DNA of 32,376 nt from an uncultured Clostridia bacterium (GTDB taxonomy: Bacteria; Bacillota; Clostridia; Lachnospirales; Lachnospiraceae), in the NCBI GenBank assembly GCA_946629525.1, contig CAMOXU010000027.1, forward strand, positions 1-32,376, given 5' to 3'. The position numbers were made by a program, and so were the translations under genes. Numbering within the stretch: the first letter of the stretch is position 1; each line of letters opens with the position of its first letter. The notes under the pieces are model-generated. The model saw only the letters and a list, made by a program, of their open reading frames with translations. It ran no database searches and was not told where the DNA came from. Positions 30,750 through 32,376 of this stretch are shown piece after piece.

Positions 30750-31217
30750 TCATTTTCCGGCCTTCGAATGCGTGAGATTCTCCGAATCCAGCATGACGGT
30801 GAAGGGCCCGTCGTTTACGAGCGAGATCTTCATGTAGGCCCCGAACACTCCCCGCTCGACTCTTCTGCCGGACTCAGCGCACTTTTCGATGATGTATTCA
30901 TAGAGCTCACTGGCCTTGTCCGGCGATCCCGCCTTCACGAAGGACGGCCTGTTTCCCTTGCGGCAGTCCGCATATAATGTGAACTGGGAAATGAGGAGCA
31001 GGCTCCCCCCGACATCCGCAAGACTCAGATTCGTCTTTTCATTTTCATCCTGGAAAATGCGCAGCCCCAGCATCTTCCGCACCATGAGGTCCGCGGTCTC
31101 CCTGGTATCCTCCTCCGAGACCCCGATCAGCACACAAAAGCCCTGATCAATGGCGCCCACGGTCTCCCCGTCGATCGAAACACTTGCCTCCTGCACTCTC
31201 TGTATCAAAAACCTCAT
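30750..31217 (-). CDS. dtd: D-aminoacyl-tRNA deacylase
   Basis: Dtd hydrolyses D-aminoacyl-tRNAs, clearing D-Tyr and others mischarged to tRNA. The 155-residue protein starts [18 protein letters not shown], contains the catalytic-site block [17 protein letters not shown] (about 77-93), and the cross-subunit Gly-Pro motif in [11 protein letters not shown] (about 135-145). ATG 31217 has AAGGAGA upstream; the longer in-frame extension to 31424 is not supported. No RelA-like gene adjoins it here, although the two are often neighbours in Firmicutes. It is useful in a cell that makes D-Glu and D-Ala, though that is only a general link. Confidence 0.95.
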   Translation of the reverse strand: MRFLIQRVQEASVSIDGETVGAIDQGFCVLIGVSEEDTRETADLMVRKMLGLRIFQDENEKTNLSLADVGGSLLLISQFTLYADCRKGNRPSFVKAGSPDKASELYEYIIEKCAESGRRVERGVFGAYMKISLVNDGPFTVMLDSENLTHSKAGK

Positions 31218-31527
31218 ATTTCTCCTTTTTCTGTGTAATGACCACAGGCGATCGCGAAACTGTATGCGGGATAGAATTGTGTGAAGCGCAGTGTCCCGCA
31301 GTTCCCTGTACGATAAGCCGATGAAATTCAAAGTCTTCCAATAAAGAATCTTCCGTTGTATACTGTAGATAATGCTTCCGGTTCCGAAAGAGTATCCCGG
31401 CATCCGCCGGGGTATGGCCGGCATTTAGTGCGAATATGTAGAGGAAAAAGCTAAAATAGCACGGCCGCCGGAAGCTTCTTGCAAAATGCTTTGTCTGCTT
31501 TTCAGATCTCCGGTGCCCGGCTTTTAT
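31218..31527. other. 310-base intergenic region, little recognised
   Basis: The gap between yfcE and dtd contains one 9-pair hairpin (TATCCCGGC-ATCC-GCCGGGGTA, 31393-31414) that may end yfcE transcription on the minus strand; its T-tract is weak. I could not place a convincing dtd promoter and see no small gene. Confidence 0.4.
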
Positions 31528-32091
31528 TCAGAGCTTTATCTCCCCGTCCTGTCTGCGGTGCCATACTTCGCCGCTCGTGACATCCTTCCAGAAGAACTCC
31601 CCGTTCTCCCAGATCATATAGCTGTGCCGCGAGCCCTGCTTCGGAATCGCGACCGACCCGGGATTCATGTACAGAAAGCCCTCATACCGGGTGCAGGCGG
31701 GGACGTGTGTATGTCCGCACAGAAGAATATCCCCCGGCCGCATCGGCGGCGGATTCTTCTCCCCGTGATGATGGCCGTGGGTCATAAAGACGGTCTCATC
31801 CCCGAGAAGCAGCATCCCGTATTCCGCGAGGATCGGGAAATCCAGCACCATCTGATCCACTTCCGTATCACAGTTCCCCCGGACACAGATATACTCATCC
31901 CTGCGGGAATTCAGCATGGAGATGACCTGCTTTGGGTCATACTCCTCGGGAAGGTCGTTCCTCGGCCCGTGATAGAGCAGATCTCCGAGGAGAAGGATCC
32001 TCTCCGGCTGTTCCTCGTCAATGCGGCAAAAAAGCTCCCTGCAGTAATGCGCAGAGCCGTGGATATCCGAGGCGATCAATATTTTCTTCAT
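31528..32091 (-). CDS. yfcE: YfcE-type metallophosphoesterase
   Basis: A 187-residue calcineurin-like phosphodiesterase of the YfcE/MJ0936 group. Metal-binding motifs in order: SDIHGS (8-13), GDLLYHG (about 36-42), RGNCD (about 73-77), THGHHHGE (about 104-111) and CGHTHVP (about 128-134). Such proteins hydrolyse phosphodiesters in vitro with Mn or similar metals; the cellular substrate is unknown. AAAGGA lies ten bases before the ATG. It is separate from the neighbouring genes. Confidence 0.92.
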   Translation of the reverse strand: MKKILIASDIHGSAHYCRELFCRIDEEQPERILLLGDLLYHGPRNDLPEEYDPKQVISMLNSRRDEYICVRGNCDTEVDQMVLDFPILAEYGMLLLGDETVFMTHGHHHGEKNPPPMRPGDILLCGHTHVPACTRYEGFLYMNPGSVAIPKQGSRHSYMIWENGEFFWKDVTSGEVWHRRQDGEIKL

Positions 32092-32187
32092 ACGCTTTTC
32101 ATCCTTTCATCGGTCCCGCCGTGCTTTTATGTCCGCCGGACCGTCCCCAACAGTTTAACATAACGGAAGCCCTTGGTCAAAAAAGAA

Positions 32188-32222
32188 GCTGCCGCCCGCG
32201 CAGTTTCCCTGCGGGCGGCAGC
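32188..32222 (-). terminator. Terminator of the gene at the right edge
   Basis: GCTGCCGCCCGC and GCGGGCGGCAGC form a perfect 12-base stem. On the minus strand it is followed by TTCTTTTTT and lies just after the stop of the partial gene. Confidence 0.85.
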
Positions 32223-32235
32223 CGGTCAGTTCGTA

Positions 32236-32376
32236 TCACATGAGTTTCTTCTTATAGGCTTTATTCTTCCTGCTGTTGCCGAAAAATCCTCCTATGATCT
32301 TCCCTGCCCCGCGGAAGAAATGCCCGTTCACTACGGTGACCATTCCGTCCACCATGTCGCTGCTCACAGCTCCGCC
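32236..32376 (-). CDS. C-terminal end of an unidentified protein (partial)
   Basis: An open frame enters from the right edge and ends at TGA 32238-32236, encoding 46 residues that include MVDGMVTVVNGHFFRGAGK and a basic end NSRKNKAYKKKLM. A strong terminator follows at once, which supports it as a real gene end. I do not recognise the family. The start lies outside the window. Confidence 0.6.
   Translation of the reverse strand, partial: GGAVSSDMVDGMVTVVNGHFFRGAGKIIGGFFGNSRKNKAYKKKLM

Noticed and set aside
31218-31424. N-terminal extension of Dtd by 69 residues
   Set aside because: The Dtd family starts at MRFLIQRV and that ATG has its own strong ribosome binding site.

Overview
The window looks like a chromosomal segment from a fairly GC-rich Firmicute of the Clostridia, most likely Lachnospiraceae-like. 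The grounds are strong GGAGG-type ribosome binding sites, a Rex repressor, a man-family PTS with a DUF956 partner, MscL with a zinc ribbon, murI beside DUF1934, and MMPL beside an L-x-x-G heptad-repeat lipoprotein. This placement is an inference; there is no rRNA or other marker gene. I saw no tRNA, rRNA, CRISPR array, insertion sequence or phage gene.

Layout. 208-957 (+): larB. 7291-1112 (-): one probable six-gene operon running rex, an amino-acid adenylating enzyme, a PLP-dependent decarboxylase, a carrier protein, an MBOAT acyltransferase and an SGNH-like partner. It resembles a dlt (D-alanylation) system with an inserted decarboxylase and is the most interesting system here. 7630-9123 (+): a membrane-anchored NodB-like deacetylase. 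10335-9322 (-): a LacI-family regulator. 10660-11244 (+): a small anchored protein with a lysine-rich tail. 14354-11416 (-): ispE, a GntR/FCD regulator, murI and DUF1934. 14711-15451 (+): a PlsC-type acyltransferase. 18006-15578 (-): ddl and murF behind a long structured leader. 24825-18432 (-): MMPL exporter, giant heptad-repeat lipoprotein and an MntP-like membrane protein, with a TetR gene (25793-25227) upstream. 26064-29353 (+): mannose-type PTS IIAB, IIC and IID, then DUF956. 32091-29516 (-): yfcE-type phosphodiesterase, dtd, mscL and a sigma-like protein lacking region 4. The right edge holds the last 46 codons of an unidentified minus-strand gene.

How the genes work together. Much of the window is cell-envelope biology: murI (D-Glu), ddl (D-Ala-D-Ala) and murF (adds D-Ala-D-Ala to the UDP-MurNAc-peptide) feed peptidoglycan. 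ispE feeds isoprenoids, including the undecaprenyl carrier, and plsC feeds phospholipid. The dlt-like cassette probably decorates a surface polymer, and the NodB-like enzyme probably edits a glycan.

Intergenic regions are unusually rich in structured repeats. One element at 9212-9308 recurs at 30061-30153, with paired changes that keep the hairpins. A second family recurs at 11327-11388, 14594-14652 and, inverted, 29402-29449. The ddl leader ends in a terminator hairpin abutting the ribosome binding site, and the tetR promoter is placed so that its transcript would be leaderless.
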